Program-made: the position numbers and the translations under genes
Shown: positions 17,564 through 27,361 of the stretch, piece by piece
Layout: each line of letters opens with the position of its first letter
Position numbering within the stretch: position 1 is the stretch's first letter
The notes under the pieces: model-generated
The model's input: the letters and a program-made list of their open reading frames with translations, nothing else
What the model was told of the DNA's origin: nothing
The model's database searches: none
Source of the DNA: Cryobacterium sp. Y57
GTDB lineage: Bacteria; Actinomycetota; Actinomycetes; Actinomycetales; Microbacteriaceae
Direction of reading: 5' to 3'
Assembly (NCBI RefSeq): GCF_002929505.1
Contig: NZ_PJJL01000068.1
Location: 114,094-178,093, forward strand
DNA length: 64,000 nucleotides

Positions 17564-18505
17564 TTACAGGATGGCGCTGATCGTCCACCTCGCCTGATGC
17601 ACAGCTCCAGCCGTCAGGTTCACCAAACTGTCATGGGAATTGAAAGCGTCCGGAGCGCACGTCATCGGTTCGACGGCGAGGCCTAACCGGTCATGACCTC
17701 CGCCCGGAAGGTCAGCGGTGTGAATTTGAACCCACGAGCATGAATCATCAAATGTCATGGCCACGCCTGCCCCGTCGCGTTCCCGCAATTCGACGCTGGC
17801 CAGTCCGTCGTGGCGACTCAGTGCGGTGAAAGCATGATCGATTTCAGTCGATCCGATCTCGCGCGGCTGACGAAAATCAAAGGTGCTATTCTGCACCGGA
17901 GCCAACGCGAGCGGGAGCAACCGGTCGGCACTGACTTCAAGGTATCGATCCGCGGGAAGAGACAGGGTCCAACTGTTCAGGGGTGAGGCACCGGCGCGCA
18001 GGTAGGGGTGCGGGCACACCCCGTATGGCGCAGTGGCTGTACCCAGATTCGTGGCCTCGACCGAGGTGCGCAGCCCGGAGGCCGTCACGGAATACGTCAC
18101 GCTGAACGCAAGGTGAAACGGGTAGCCGATGCTCGGCAGCAGGTCCAGGCCCAGCGTCACTGCATCGGACGTGTGCGCGACGAGGTGCCAGCGCTGGTTA
18201 AAAACCAGGCCGTGCAGTGCGCAATTACGGCTCGGTTCATTGATCGGCAGCTGGTGCACGATGCCGTTGGCCTCATACTGCCCATCCGCAATCCGGTTGG
18301 GCCAGGGCGCTGCCAAGGCCCCGCGATAAGCGATCATGGGTTCGTCGACGGCGAAGCTGACGATGAGTTCACGACCCAGAAATTCCAGCTCGCGCAGGCA
18401 CGTACCGAGCTCGGTGATGACGGCGCGGTAGCCGAAGCCCGCGATCTCATGTTGAATGCCGGTGGCGCCGACGAAGGTCCTGGTCGGCTTCAGTCCCTGC
18501 GTCAT
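17564..18505 (-). CDS. Aldose 1-epimerase-family protein (mutarotase-like)
   Basis: A 313-residue beta-sandwich protein of the GalM/YihR type. Likely active-site residues are the histidines in NCALHGLVFNQRW and GVCPHPYLRAG and the glutamate in LAVEPMTCAPDAFN. It interconverts alpha and beta anomers of a free sugar, here probably xylose or arabinose set free by the glycosidases encoded just upstream. The ATG overlaps the GH51 stop (ATGA). It is the last gene of the minus-strand operon and converges with the triad at 60 bp. Confidence 0.87.
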   Translation of the reverse strand: MTQGLKPTRTFVGATGIQHEIAGFGYRAVITELGTCLRELEFLGRELIVSFAVDEPMIAYRGALAAPWPNRIADGQYEANGIVHQLPINEPSRNCALHGLVFNQRWHLVAHTSDAVTLGLDLLPSIGYPFHLAFSVTYSVTASGLRTSVEATNLGTATAPYGVCPHPYLRAGASPLNSWTLSLPADRYLEVSADRLLPLALAPVQNSTFDFRQPREIGSTEIDHAFTALSRHDGLASVELRERDGAGVAMTFDDSCSWVQIHTADLPGGGHDRLGLAVEPMTCAPDAFNSHDSLVNLTAGAVHQARWTISAIL

Positions 18506-20007
18506 TTGAGGGCGATCGCTGACCAGGAGACCGGGGGTAGCGTCACGGTCAGCACCCCATCCGTGAGAACAGCACCGGCCAGCGCCTGCAGGCCGACCCT
18601 GGTCTGATCTGCCAGCGTGTTCTTGGCATACGCGTCGGAATCGTGCAGACTGACCGCCTCATCGACAACGGATGCGCCCAGCTCGGCCACATCGATCGTC
18701 ACCTGCAGCGACTCGGTCTGGCTGCGGTTCACCAGGAACACCGCAGCCCGGCCGCTTTCCTCGTCAAAGGTCGCCACGGAATCCACCAGCGGAGCCGCGC
18801 CGTAAACGGCAGTCTCATACCTGCCGACGTCGATTCGGGGCCGCAACACCTCGCCGCGGGCCAGCCGCGACGTGACCGAAAATGGGAAGAACGTGGTTTG
18901 ACGCCAGGATGCCCCACCCGGCTCCGTCATGATCGGCGCAATCACGTTCACCAGTTGAGCCAGCGATGCCGACCCGACCCGGTCGTGATTCTTCAGCAAC
19001 GTGATCAGCAGGTTGCCCAGCACCACGGCATCCGCTACCGAATAGGTGTCTTCGAGCTGGCGCGGTGCAATGCGCCACTCGTCGTTGACTTCCTCAGAGG
19101 CCTGATGCTCGTCGAGGTACCAGATGTTCCACTCGTCGAACGAGATCTTGATCGTTTTCTTGCTCTGCAGCTTGTTCTTCACGTGATCGGCCGTCGACAC
19201 GACGGTGTCGATGAAATACTGCATATCCAGCGACGACGCGAGATACGAACCCAGGTCCCCATTGCGCTCCTGATAGTAGGCGTGCGCGGAGATATAGTCG
19301 ACGTGCTCGTAGCTATGCTCGAGGACGGTGCGCTCCCAGTCACCAAAAGTCGGCATCGTTGACCCCGAGGACCCACAGACCACGAGCTCCAGGTTCTTGT
19401 CGGCGGCCTTCAGCGCCTGCGCCGTGCGGGCGGCCAACTTGCCGTAATCATCGGCCGACAGATAGCCGGTCTGCCATGGCCCATCCATCTCATTGCCCAG
19501 GCACCACATACGAATGTCGTGCGGCGCACTCGTACCGTTGGCAATGCGCTGGTCGCTGAGCGCGGTGCCAGACGGATGATTGGCGTACTCCAGCAGATCC
19601 AGCGCATTTTCGATTCCCCGCGTACCGAGATTGACGGCCATCATCAGCTCGGAGCCCGTCAGCTTGCACCAACGCGCGAACTCGTCCAGGCCGACCTGAT
19701 TGGTTTCGAGTGAATGCCAGGCCAGGTCGCGGCGCACCGGACGCTCGTCCTTGGGCCCGACACCGTCCTCCCAGCGGTAGCCGGAGACGAAATTTCCCCC
19801 TGGGTAGCGGATGGTCGATGACCCCAGCTCCTTGACCAAATCAACCACATCCAGCCGAAACCCGTCTTCATTGGCCGTTGTGTGACCGGGCTCATAGATG
19901 CCGTCATAGACACACCGGCCCAGGTGCTCGACGAAGGAACCGAAGATGCGGCGATTGATCGGGGCGACGAGCATCGTACGATCGATGGCAATCCGTGCCT
20001 GGGGCAT
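18502..20007 (-). CDS. Alpha-L-arabinofuranosidase, glycoside hydrolase family 51
   Basis: A 501-residue cytoplasmic GH51 enzyme with no signal peptide. It shows FGSFVEHLGRCVYDGIYEPGH, RYPGGNFVSGY, the acid/base glutamate in CLGNEMDGPWQ and the nucleophile glutamate in ISFDEWNIWY. It removes arabinofuranosyl side groups from imported arabinoxylan or arabinan oligosaccharides. The ATG at 20007 has AAGGGAG nine bases upstream and matches the usual GH51 N-terminus; an ATG at 20064, 2 bp after the GH3 stop, is less likely. It works with the GH3 enzyme and importer of the same operon. Confidence 0.94.
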   Translation of the reverse strand: MPQARIAIDRTMLVAPINRRIFGSFVEHLGRCVYDGIYEPGHTTANEDGFRLDVVDLVKELGSSTIRYPGGNFVSGYRWEDGVGPKDERPVRRDLAWHSLETNQVGLDEFARWCKLTGSELMMAVNLGTRGIENALDLLEYANHPSGTALSDQRIANGTSAPHDIRMWCLGNEMDGPWQTGYLSADDYGKLAARTAQALKAADKNLELVVCGSSGSTMPTFGDWERTVLEHSYEHVDYISAHAYYQERNGDLGSYLASSLDMQYFIDTVVSTADHVKNKLQSKKTIKISFDEWNIWYLDEHQASEEVNDEWRIAPRQLEDTYSVADAVVLGNLLITLLKNHDRVGSASLAQLVNVIAPIMTEPGGASWRQTTFFPFSVTSRLARGEVLRPRIDVGRYETAVYGAAPLVDSVATFDEESGRAAVFLVNRSQTESLQVTIDVAELGASVVDEAVSLHDSDAYAKNTLADQTRVGLQALAGAVLTDGVLTVTLPPVSWSAIALK

Positions 20008-20066
20008 TGGTGCGTACTCCCTTGATTCGTGAGGTGGATGGAGGGGAGGTTTTTCGTCGTTCATGT

Positions 20067-22502
20067 TCAGGCCGACACCGATGATCGCACCAGCGCGTCT
20101 TGACGAACATCCACCATGCGCAGATTCGCCGCGGTGACCTCATGAACATCGCCGGTGATCGCAACGATGGCGCGGGCCGTTGACACACCGGGAATGCGTC
20201 GCACCCGTGCTGTTTTCTCGCTGACGATCGCGCCGTTGGTGGCCTCTTCTGCCCGCGCACCATCCGAGGCGGCCGAGTGCGAAGCGAACCACACCTCGAC
20301 ATCGCCGGGCTCAACGACCTTGACCATGCGCCGGTCGCTGAAAGCGAATCGACTCGCCGGAACCGAGAAGGTCAAACGCACGGACTCCTCCGCATCGAGT
20401 TCCACGCGGGAGTAGCCAAGCATTTGCACCACCGGCCGGGCCACCGTGCCGTGCACGTCGTGCCCGTACAGCTGCACTGTCTCGGAGCCACGAACGGCGC
20501 CGGTGTTGGACACCGTCACCGCGGCCGTGAAGACGCCGCCGGCCGCCACGGCAGTATCGACGTCGAGGTCAAAATAGTCGAAGGAAGTGTACGACAGGCC
20601 GAATCCGAAGGGGAATAGCGGCGTCGAATCGGTCGCGGTGACGTCGGACGGCCCGCCCAGAATCGGGTGCAGGTACGAATACGGCTGCGCGCCGGCCGAG
20701 CGCGGCATCGAAACCGGAAGGCGCCCCGACGGATTCACCCGGCCCGTGATGATGTCGACAATTGCCTGACCGCCGCCCTCGCCGGGAAAGAATGCCTGAA
20801 GCACGGCAGCCGGGGCTGCGCCCTCAACGGCCCACCCGATCGCGTACGGCCGCCCGGTCAACAGCACCATGATGACCGGTGTTCCGGTCGCGATCACGGC
20901 CTCGACCAGTTGGCGTTGCACACCGGGTAGCTCTAGAGATTCGGAGTCGTTGCCCTCGCCGACGGTGCCTCGACCAAAGAGCCCCGCCTGATCTCCCACG
21001 ACGACAATGGCCAGTTCGCTCGACGACGCAGCGTGCACTGCTGCATCGAAGCCGGAGTCGTCGTCGTCCTCGACGGCGCAACCTTCGGCGTAGACGAACG
21101 CCGGAACGGCGAGGCCGGCCGCTTCGAAGGCACCGGGGAGCGAGTCCAGTACCGTCGGGATCTCGAAGCCGAGCGGGAGATCGGGATAGCCGGAGAGAAC
21201 ATGGTTCGCAAAGGAGTAGCAGCCCTGCAGCGCCTCAGCACGATGCGCATTGGGGCCGATGACCGCAACCTTCGAGAGTGGTCGTGCCCGACCTTCCAGG
21301 GGGAGAACGCCGTGGTTCGACAACAACACGACGGATTCCTCGGCGAGCCGGCGGGCCAGCTCGCGGTGCCGCGGCGAGTCGAGGTCGATGTCCGTTGGCG
21401 CATCACCCTCGAAGGCATCAGCATCGAGCAGCCCCAATTCTTCCTTCTGCGCGAGAGCACGCAACACCGCGCGGTCGACATAGGCCACATCGAACTTTCC
21501 CGCACGGATGCGATCAGCTAGGGGCTGCAGGTAGGCGTCGGCGGTTGGCAGTTCGATGTCGATGCCCGCTTCGAGCGCTAGCGCCGCTGCCTCGCCTCGA
21601 TCGGCCGCGACGGCATGCATGACCTCAAGGAAAGCCACTGCGAAGTAGTCGGCGACGACAACGCCGGTGAATCCGATTTTCTGGCGAAGTACACCGGTGA
21701 GGTAGTCGCCATTGGCCGCCATCGGAATTCCATCGATGTCGGTATACGAATTCATGACGGACTTCGCGCCGCCGTCGAGGATCGCCATCTCGAACGGCGG
21801 CAGGAAGACGTCCGCGATCTCTCGTGGGCCGGCGTGTACCGGCGCATGATTACGACCGGCGCGCGATGCGGAGTATCCGAGGAAGTGTTTCAACGTCGCA
21901 TGCACCCCAGCTCCCTGAAGGCCGCGCACGTACGCCGTGCCGACGGTGCCGACGAGATAGGGATCCTCTCCGATGCACTCATCGACCCGACCCCAGCGGG
22001 GGTCACGGATCACGTCGAGCACGGGGGCCAGCCCTTGGTGAATGCCCAGTTCTTTCATTGACTCGCCGATGACGCCGGCCATCTCCTGTACCAACGCTGG
22101 GTCGAACGAGGCGCCCCAGGCGAGCGGCGTCGGGAACGTGGCCGCCTTCCATGCGGCGAGTCCGGTCAGGCACTCTTCGTGCACGAGCGCGGGGATTCCC
22201 AGTCGCGTCTCGCGCTTGAGGCGGCGCTGCTCAGCCCACAGCCAGGCGGCGCGTTCCGCCGGCTCAACCGGGCGTGTGCCATAGACGCGGGTGTAGTGCC
22301 CGATGCCATGCCTGGTCACCTCGGCGAGGTCGGTAGACGCCTTCTGCCCCGCAGCCATCTCACCCTGCATGGGTGCGACGACGCCGTTCTGGTCCAGCCA
22401 GTAGCCGACGATCTGAGCGAGCTTCTCTTCGAGAGTCATCCGAGCATGGAGCGCGCGTACGCGTTCCGACACCTCGGGCATAGCTAAGACTGTTTCAGTC
22501 AC
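20067..22502 (-). CDS. Beta-xylosidase/beta-glucosidase, glycoside hydrolase family 3
   Basis: An 811-residue GH3 enzyme in three parts: (beta/alpha)8 barrel, alpha/beta sandwich and a C-terminal fibronectin-III-like domain (LSYTSFDYFDLDVD onward). The nucleophile aspartate lies in GVVVADYFAVAF, and substrate-site motifs include DPRWGRVDECIGEDPYL and KHFLGYSAS. No signal peptide, so it acts inside the cell on imported xylo-oligosaccharides; the sequence cannot separate xylosidase from glucosidase activity. The GTG at 22502 is a tentative start; an ATG at 22481 or a longer form are alternatives. It lies 86 bp after the importer genes. Confidence 0.92.
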   Translation of the reverse strand: MTETVLAMPEVSERVRALHARMTLEEKLAQIVGYWLDQNGVVAPMQGEMAAGQKASTDLAEVTRHGIGHYTRVYGTRPVEPAERAAWLWAEQRRLKRETRLGIPALVHEECLTGLAAWKAATFPTPLAWGASFDPALVQEMAGVIGESMKELGIHQGLAPVLDVIRDPRWGRVDECIGEDPYLVGTVGTAYVRGLQGAGVHATLKHFLGYSASRAGRNHAPVHAGPREIADVFLPPFEMAILDGGAKSVMNSYTDIDGIPMAANGDYLTGVLRQKIGFTGVVVADYFAVAFLEVMHAVAADRGEAAALALEAGIDIELPTADAYLQPLADRIRAGKFDVAYVDRAVLRALAQKEELGLLDADAFEGDAPTDIDLDSPRHRELARRLAEESVVLLSNHGVLPLEGRARPLSKVAVIGPNAHRAEALQGCYSFANHVLSGYPDLPLGFEIPTVLDSLPGAFEAAGLAVPAFVYAEGCAVEDDDDSGFDAAVHAASSSELAIVVVGDQAGLFGRGTVGEGNDSESLELPGVQRQLVEAVIATGTPVIMVLLTGRPYAIGWAVEGAAPAAVLQAFFPGEGGGQAIVDIITGRVNPSGRLPVSMPRSAGAQPYSYLHPILGGPSDVTATDSTPLFPFGFGLSYTSFDYFDLDVDTAVAAGGVFTAAVTVSNTGAVRGSETVQLYGHDVHGTVARPVVQMLGYSRVELDAEESVRLTFSVPASRFAFSDRRMVKVVEPGDVEVWFASHSAASDGARAEEATNGAIVSEKTARVRRIPGVSTARAIVAITGDVHEVTAANLRMVDVRQDALVRSSVSA

Positions 22503-22588
22503 GAATTCATCACTTTCATTCAGGGTCAAATATGCGGTTAGTCCACCGCGCGCAAGCAGCACGTCACGGCCAGCACTGCGCGTACGGC

Positions 22589-23476
22589 TCAGCCCTTGAC
22601 CGCCCCGGTCAATCCGCCGACAATGCGGCGCTCGAACAGTGTGAAGAAAATGAGCGCCGGAATCATGGAGAGGGAGGTGAAAGCCAGGACGCTGGCCGTA
22701 TCCACCGAATACTGCGAGGCGAACGCCTGCACACCCAGTGGCAGGGTGTAGGTCGATTGGTCGCTCAGGATGAACAGCGGCAGTAGGTAGCTGTTCCAGC
22801 TGGCGACGAAGGCGAGGATGCCGGTGGTCACGACGCCAGGAATCGACAACGGCACGACCATGCGAAAGAAGAAGCCGAGGCGGCTCGCACCGTCAATCGA
22901 TGCGGCCTCCTCAATCTCATCGGGAATCGCTTTGAGGAACGGCACCAGGATAATGACGGTCACTGGCAGGCCGAACGCAATTTGCGGCAGGATCACACCG
23001 GCCAGGCTGTTCATCAGCCCGAGGTCCTTGACCAGGATATAAAGCGGCGTGATTGCAACGGTCATCGGAAACATAAGGCCGGCCGCGAACAGGGAATACA
23101 TCGCCGCGCGCCCCTGAAAGTGGTAGCGAGCAAGTACAAAGCTGACCATCACACCCAGCACCACGACGCCGATCGTCGTCGTGAGACCGACGATGGCCGA
23201 GTTGCCGATCTGCTGCCAGAAGGTCGCACTCGACAAGACGTTGAGATAGTTGTCGAAACGCCACGGAGTCGGAAACCCTGCGGGCGACGAGGTGATCTGG
23301 GAATTGTCGCGGAAGCCCCCGGTCACGATGTAGAGAACCGGACCCAGGCTCAGGGCGATGAACAGGAAGGCGATGAAGTAGGTGACGGGGTTGCCCCACT
23401 TCTGGCGTTCGCGAGTGCCGCGCACCTCGGGCAGTTCCTCTTCGAGCATTGGCCTCACACTCGTCATTGTGGACAT
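22589..23476 (-). CDS. Carbohydrate ABC transporter permease, MalG type
   Basis: A 295-residue permease with about six membrane segments and the EAA loop EIEEAASIDGASRLGFF. Its ATG overlaps the TAA of the MalF-type gene by one base (TAATG). It forms the membrane channel of the xylan-oligosaccharide importer together with the next gene. As elsewhere in the window, no dedicated ATPase is encoded in the operon. Confidence 0.92.
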   Translation of the reverse strand: MSTMTSVRPMLEEELPEVRGTRERQKWGNPVTYFIAFLFIALSLGPVLYIVTGGFRDNSQITSSPAGFPTPWRFDNYLNVLSSATFWQQIGNSAIVGLTTTIGVVVLGVMVSFVLARYHFQGRAAMYSLFAAGLMFPMTVAITPLYILVKDLGLMNSLAGVILPQIAFGLPVTVIILVPFLKAIPDEIEEAASIDGASRLGFFFRMVVPLSIPGVVTTGILAFVASWNSYLLPLFILSDQSTYTLPLGVQAFASQYSVDTASVLAFTSLSMIPALIFFTLFERRIVGGLTGAVKG

Positions 23477-24504
23477 TATTTCTGCCTCTCAGTGAGCGCG
23501 CCAGCCGTGTCGCGTCGCAATACGAAGCGCTGATAGGTCAGCGCAATGACGAGTGAGATCAGGAACATGACGACCGCGACGGCGCTGCCGTAGCCGAAGT
23601 TGCCCGACGTACGACCGTTCGCGACCATATATGTCGCCATGGTCGATGTTCCCGCTGTCGAAGCGACGTACTGGCCCCAGATAATGAAGACGAGATCGAA
23701 CAACTGGAGCGACCCGATGATCGAGAGGAATGCCCAGATTCGCAGTGTCGGGCCGAGCAGCGGCAGGGTGATGTGGCGCTGCACCTGCCAGTAGGTCGCC
23801 CCGTCAATCGACGCTGCCTCAAAAAGCTCCTCGGGGATGCTTTGAAGTCCGGCGAGGAACAGGATGACCGCAAAGCCGACGTACTTCCAGGTGATGATGA
23901 CCATCAGCGACCAAATGGCGATCTTGGGATCCGAGAGCCAGTCGGCCCTGAACGCCCCTAGCCCGACAGCGGCCAGGAGGTCGTTCACCGCGCCATTGGT
24001 CTGGAGCATCAGTCCCCACCCGATGCCGACGATAACCTCCGAGATGATGTACGGCACGAAGATCAGAACTCGTATAAGGGATCGTCCTCGGATTTTCTGG
24101 TTGAGCAGCAGTGCAAGAAAGATCGCGACCGGCAGCTGGAAAACCAATGACAGCACGACGATGATGCCATTGTGCAGCACCACTTCGTGGAATGCGCTGT
24201 CTGCGAAGATGATGAAATAGTTGCCCCAGCCGACGAAGTCGGTTGCCGGCCCATAGCCCTTCCAGCGAAAAAAGCCGTAGTACGCGGCCAGGATGACGGG
24301 AAGGATCACGAAGCTGACGAAGACGATGATTGCCGGCCCGGAGAGGATCGTGATCTCCAGGCGCTTACGCCAGTCTGCCGTCTTTCGTGTGGGGCGCGGT
24401 GTGGCCGGGGACGACGCACGAGGTGCGCCATCCCCAACCTTCTTCGTGCCCGGCATCGGCCGCTCGTCGGTCAACGACGCGGCGCCTGCGGACTCTTTTC
24501 TCAT
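23476..24504 (-). CDS. Carbohydrate ABC transporter permease, MalF type
   Basis: A 342-residue permease with a 45-residue charged, Pro/Lys/Arg-rich cytoplasmic N-terminus, six predicted membrane helices and the EAA loop LFEAASIDGATYWQVQ. It starts 9 bp after the binding-protein stop, so the two are co-transcribed. Partner of the MalG-type permease in a CUT1 importer. Confidence 0.92.
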   Translation of the reverse strand: MRKESAGAASLTDERPMPGTKKVGDGAPRASSPATPRPTRKTADWRKRLEITILSGPAIIVFVSFVILPVILAAYYGFFRWKGYGPATDFVGWGNYFIIFADSAFHEVVLHNGIIVVLSLVFQLPVAIFLALLLNQKIRGRSLIRVLIFVPYIISEVIVGIGWGLMLQTNGAVNDLLAAVGLGAFRADWLSDPKIAIWSLMVIITWKYVGFAVILFLAGLQSIPEELFEAASIDGATYWQVQRHITLPLLGPTLRIWAFLSIIGSLQLFDLVFIIWGQYVASTAGTSTMATYMVANGRTSGNFGYGSAVAVVMFLISLVIALTYQRFVLRRDTAGALTERQK

Positions 24505-24513
24505 GGGTTCGAG

Positions 24514-25806
24514 TTATCCCTTGGCTGCTGCCGCGTTGACGCCTGAAACCAGGTCCGCTGCCCCACCCTTGCCGGCAAGCATGTCGACGACGCCGGTGTT
24601 CAGCGCGGTGCCCACGTTTTGTCCGAACAGAGTGTCCAGCCACACCGTCACGTATGGTGCGTCGTTGTAGGCAGCCAGGATGGACTGCAAAGCGCTATCA
24701 GAAACGACGCCCTGGGCTTCGGTGTTGGCCGGAAGAGTGTGGAACGCGTTTGCGTACCCCTCCTGCTGTTGCTTCTGCATGAAGAAGTTGAGGAAATCGG
24801 TGCACTGCTGCTTGGGAGCCTGTGCTGAGCAGGTGAATCCGTCCACGCCACCCATCATCGCGCCCGGCGTACCGTCGCCGCCTGTCACCTCGGGGAAGGG
24901 GAACCAGCCGAGGTCGGGTAGCGGCTTCTGGTCAGGGGTCAGGCTGGCGATCACACCCGGGTTCCAGGCCCCCATGAGCTCCATCGCTGCCTCGTGATTG
25001 GCCAGGAGGCCAGCCGAACTGCCTGCCCCCTGCTGCGCCGAGGTGGTGAGGAAGCCTTGGTTGAACGGCTCGGTCTTCACAAATGTTTGCATGTTCTCAC
25101 TCGCCTTCAGCCAGCACGAGTCGTCGAACGTCTTGGTCTTGGCGGCCTCGTTCATAGCGTCCTGCGAGCACGCTCGCTGCGCGAAGAAGTAGTACCAGTG
25201 CGCAGCGGGCCAGGCGTCCTTCGCACCCACGGCGATCGGCGCCACACCAGTGGCCTTGAGCTTGTCCACCGCAGCGTCAAGCTCATCCAACGTCGTTGGC
25301 ACCGCATCGATGCCGGCCTCCGCGAAGAGGTCTTTGCTGTAGAAGATGCCACCAGGGAGCACAGCGGTCGGCATGCCGTAGATCTTGCCGTCAATCGCGA
25401 ACGCGCTGAGTACGCCTTCGGGGACTGCCGCTTTGGTGGCGTCGGCAATGGAATCGGTGATGTCCATGGCCTGTCCGGCCGCTACAACGTCCGCCAGCTT
25501 GCCGCCGCCGCGAGCCATGAAGATGTCCGGTGCATCGCCGGAGTTCAGCGCGGTCTGGAGCTTTCCATCCATCTCTTCGTTCTGGATGGACTGCATCTCG
25601 ATAGTGACCTTCGGGTTTACAGCTTCGAACTCGGCGATCGTCTTTTCCCAGTAGGCCTTGCCTTCTCCGGTCGTTGAGTTCTGCCAGAAAGTCAGGGCGA
25701 CGGTGTCGCCCTGACCGCTGTCTCCGCCGCTGGCGCAACCGGAGGCGAGCAGTGCGGTACTTGCGGCCAGCGCGAGAATACCCGCGAATCGATTTTTCCG
25801 CTTCAT
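24514..25806 (-). CDS. ABC transporter sugar-binding lipoprotein of the xylan operon
   Basis: A 430-residue family 1 solute-binding protein with a lipoprotein signal peptide (ALLASGC, then ASGGDSG). AAGGAG precedes the ATG. It is the first gene of the operon that continues with two permeases, GH3, GH51 and the mutarotase, so its ligand is probably xylo- or arabinoxylo-oligosaccharides. A LacI-type site and a long ATCGAT-type palindrome lie in the upstream 300 bp. Confidence 0.92.
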   Translation of the reverse strand: MKRKNRFAGILALAASTALLASGCASGGDSGQGDTVALTFWQNSTTGEGKAYWEKTIAEFEAVNPKVTIEMQSIQNEEMDGKLQTALNSGDAPDIFMARGGGKLADVVAAGQAMDITDSIADATKAAVPEGVLSAFAIDGKIYGMPTAVLPGGIFYSKDLFAEAGIDAVPTTLDELDAAVDKLKATGVAPIAVGAKDAWPAAHWYYFFAQRACSQDAMNEAAKTKTFDDSCWLKASENMQTFVKTEPFNQGFLTTSAQQGAGSSAGLLANHEAAMELMGAWNPGVIASLTPDQKPLPDLGWFPFPEVTGGDGTPGAMMGGVDGFTCSAQAPKQQCTDFLNFFMQKQQQEGYANAFHTLPANTEAQGVVSDSALQSILAAYNDAPYVTVWLDTLFGQNVGTALNTGVVDMLAGKGGAADLVSGVNAAAAKG

Positions 25807-26121
25807 TGTGGAATCTCCTTGATAGGGATAGGTGACATTCGTTACTTACCTGGTGCACACAGAGCCTCTCAGGATGGCTCCGTCGTTGTCAATCGATATC
25901 GATATCGATTTCGATAACGTTTTCTACTTCGACGACAGCCCACAAAGAGACTCTGCCGACCGTGACTTTGCGGCCGGACCGATGTCCATCGGCGACCACG
26001 ATCAACTCGGGACCGCGACAGACCTGGGCGGCAAAGCCACCAGGTACACGCCCGGATGGATGTGCCCCCGTGCGTTTCGAATCGACTGCTGCTGAACGTG
26101 AACTGCTGCCTTATGAGGTAT
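25807..26121. other. Intergenic region with xylan-operon control sequences
   Basis: 315 bp with no convincing gene between the binding-protein start and the GH10 stop. It holds a perfect 18-bp palindrome of ATCGAT units (25892-25909), a LacI-type site (25912-25925) and, on the minus strand, TTGACA (25887-25892) as a possible -35. No good -10 is seen at 16-18 bp from it. Confidence 0.6.
25892..25925. promoter_or_regulatory. Compound LacI-type operator of the xylan importer operon
   Basis: Positions 25892-25909 read as a perfect palindrome of ATCGATATCGATATCGAT. Next to it, 25912-25925 reads CGATAACGTTTTCT, which matches GGATAACGATATCC (reverse strand of the site at 27306) at 10 of 14 bases, including GATAACG. 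Both have the central CG of LacI-family sites, so the regulator at 27420 may control both promoters. Confidence 0.55.
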
Positions 26122-27267
26122 TCAAGCGGCGTTCCGCAGTGCCTCACGCAGCGCCTCGTACTGCGGCTTGGGATTGGAGTGCACGTCGAAGATCAGCCCG
26201 GCACCCTGTCCGGTGAACCAGCCCGGGATCCACGAGTTCGCGTCCGAGACACCCCACGCCGTGAAGGAGTTGCACGCCTCGACGGCCAGGCACGCCTCGA
26301 GGGTGCGCACCCAATACTCCACCTGCTCGGCGCCCTCCGCTGCGTCCGCCGGTGTGTTGGTGTAGGTACCGTTCGACTTCTGGGTAACGAAGGTGCGCAC
26401 ATCCACCTCGGTCAGTGCGACCTCGATGCCCTGGTCAGCGAACCGCTGCAGGTTGCTCTGCAGGTCGGGGAAGCCATATTGGGTGTCCAGGTGGCTCTGG
26501 AAGCCAACACCCTGGATCGGCACGTCGTCGGCCAACAGTTCCTGGACGAACGCGTACGCGGCGTTGCTCTTGGGCCCCGTGAACTCGAGGTTGTAGTCGT
26601 TGTAGAACAGGAGGGCCGCGGAGTCGGCCTCGTGCGCCCAGCGAAACACGTCGGCGACGTATTGCTCGCCAGGCAGACCCAGCTCCTCGTACGCCTGGTA
26701 CCAGAGCGTCTCGCGAAAGCTCCCCGTGGCATCGTCGTTGAAAATCTCGTTGACGACGTCCCACTGCTGGATATCGCCGGCGAAGTGCTCGGCAACGGTC
26801 CGGACGTGGTTTTCCAGGATCGCGCGCAACTCCTCAGCGCTGAACTGGCCGGTCGTGAGCCAGGCCGGCAGCTGGTTGTGCCACACGAGGGTGTGCCCGC
26901 GGACGACCTGGCCGTTGGCCTCAGCGTTGGCGATGAGCGCCTCCGCCGGCGCCCAGTCGTACACGCCAGGCGCCGGGTTGACGGCCTCCCACTTCATGAC
27001 GTTCTCGGCCGTCACGCTGGAATACTGGGTGTTGACGATGTTGCGATACTTGCCGTTCTTCGCCAACAGGTCCGCGTTCACGGCGACGCCGAACTCAATG
27101 CCGGCCTCTTCGGCGAGGCCACGCAGGGTGTCCTCCCCTATGACGGCCGAGTGCTGCGAGGCGCTCGGGTCCGCCGGCGGCGCGGGCGCAGCGAACGCTC
27201 CGGTGGGGACGACCACCAGTGAAGCCACCGCCAGGGCGGCGACGGTGAGGAGATGGGCAGTGCGCAC
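26122..27267 (-). CDS. Secreted endo-1,4-beta-xylanase, glycoside hydrolase family 10
   Basis: A 381-residue GH10 enzyme with a Sec signal peptide (HLLTVAALAVASLVVVPTGAFA). The catalytic acid/base glutamate is in WDVVNEIF and the nucleophile in VALTEVDVR; RGHTLVWHNQLPAWL is a family hallmark. It cuts xylan outside the cell to oligosaccharides for the importer encoded downstream. The GTG at 27267 is preceded by AAAGGAG six bases away; a longer frame would place polar residues before the signal peptide. No carbohydrate-binding module is attached. Confidence 0.94.
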   Translation of the reverse strand: MRTAHLLTVAALAVASLVVVPTGAFAAPAPPADPSASQHSAVIGEDTLRGLAEEAGIEFGVAVNADLLAKNGKYRNIVNTQYSSVTAENVMKWEAVNPAPGVYDWAPAEALIANAEANGQVVRGHTLVWHNQLPAWLTTGQFSAEELRAILENHVRTVAEHFAGDIQQWDVVNEIFNDDATGSFRETLWYQAYEELGLPGEQYVADVFRWAHEADSAALLFYNDYNLEFTGPKSNAAYAFVQELLADDVPIQGVGFQSHLDTQYGFPDLQSNLQRFADQGIEVALTEVDVRTFVTQKSNGTYTNTPADAAEGAEQVEYWVRTLEACLAVEACNSFTAWGVSDANSWIPGWFTGQGAGLIFDVHSNPKPQYEALREALRNAA

Positions 27268-27305
27268 TTTATGCTCCTTTGCATAGGCCGCCGGTGGCAC
27301 TGTTT

Positions 27306-27319
27306 GGATATCGTTATCC
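27306..27319. promoter_or_regulatory. LacI-type operator at the secreted xylanase gene
   Basis: GGATATCGTTATCC, palindromic at 12 of 14 positions around a central CG. It lies just downstream of the putative -10 of the xylanase promoter, so binding there would block transcription. The LacI gene at 27420 is divergent and the probable source of the repressor. Confidence 0.65.
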
Positions 27320-27332
27320 ACCGGTCAGGTGA

Positions 27333-27361
27333 AGGCTAGCAGGGTATGTTTAGCGGGTCAA
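27333..27361 (-). promoter_or_regulatory. Putative promoter of the secreted xylanase gene
   Basis: On the minus strand: TTGACC as -35 (27361-27356), a 17-base spacer and TAGCCT as -10 (27338-27333). The ROK-type inverted repeat overlaps the -35 and spacer. Confidence 0.5.
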
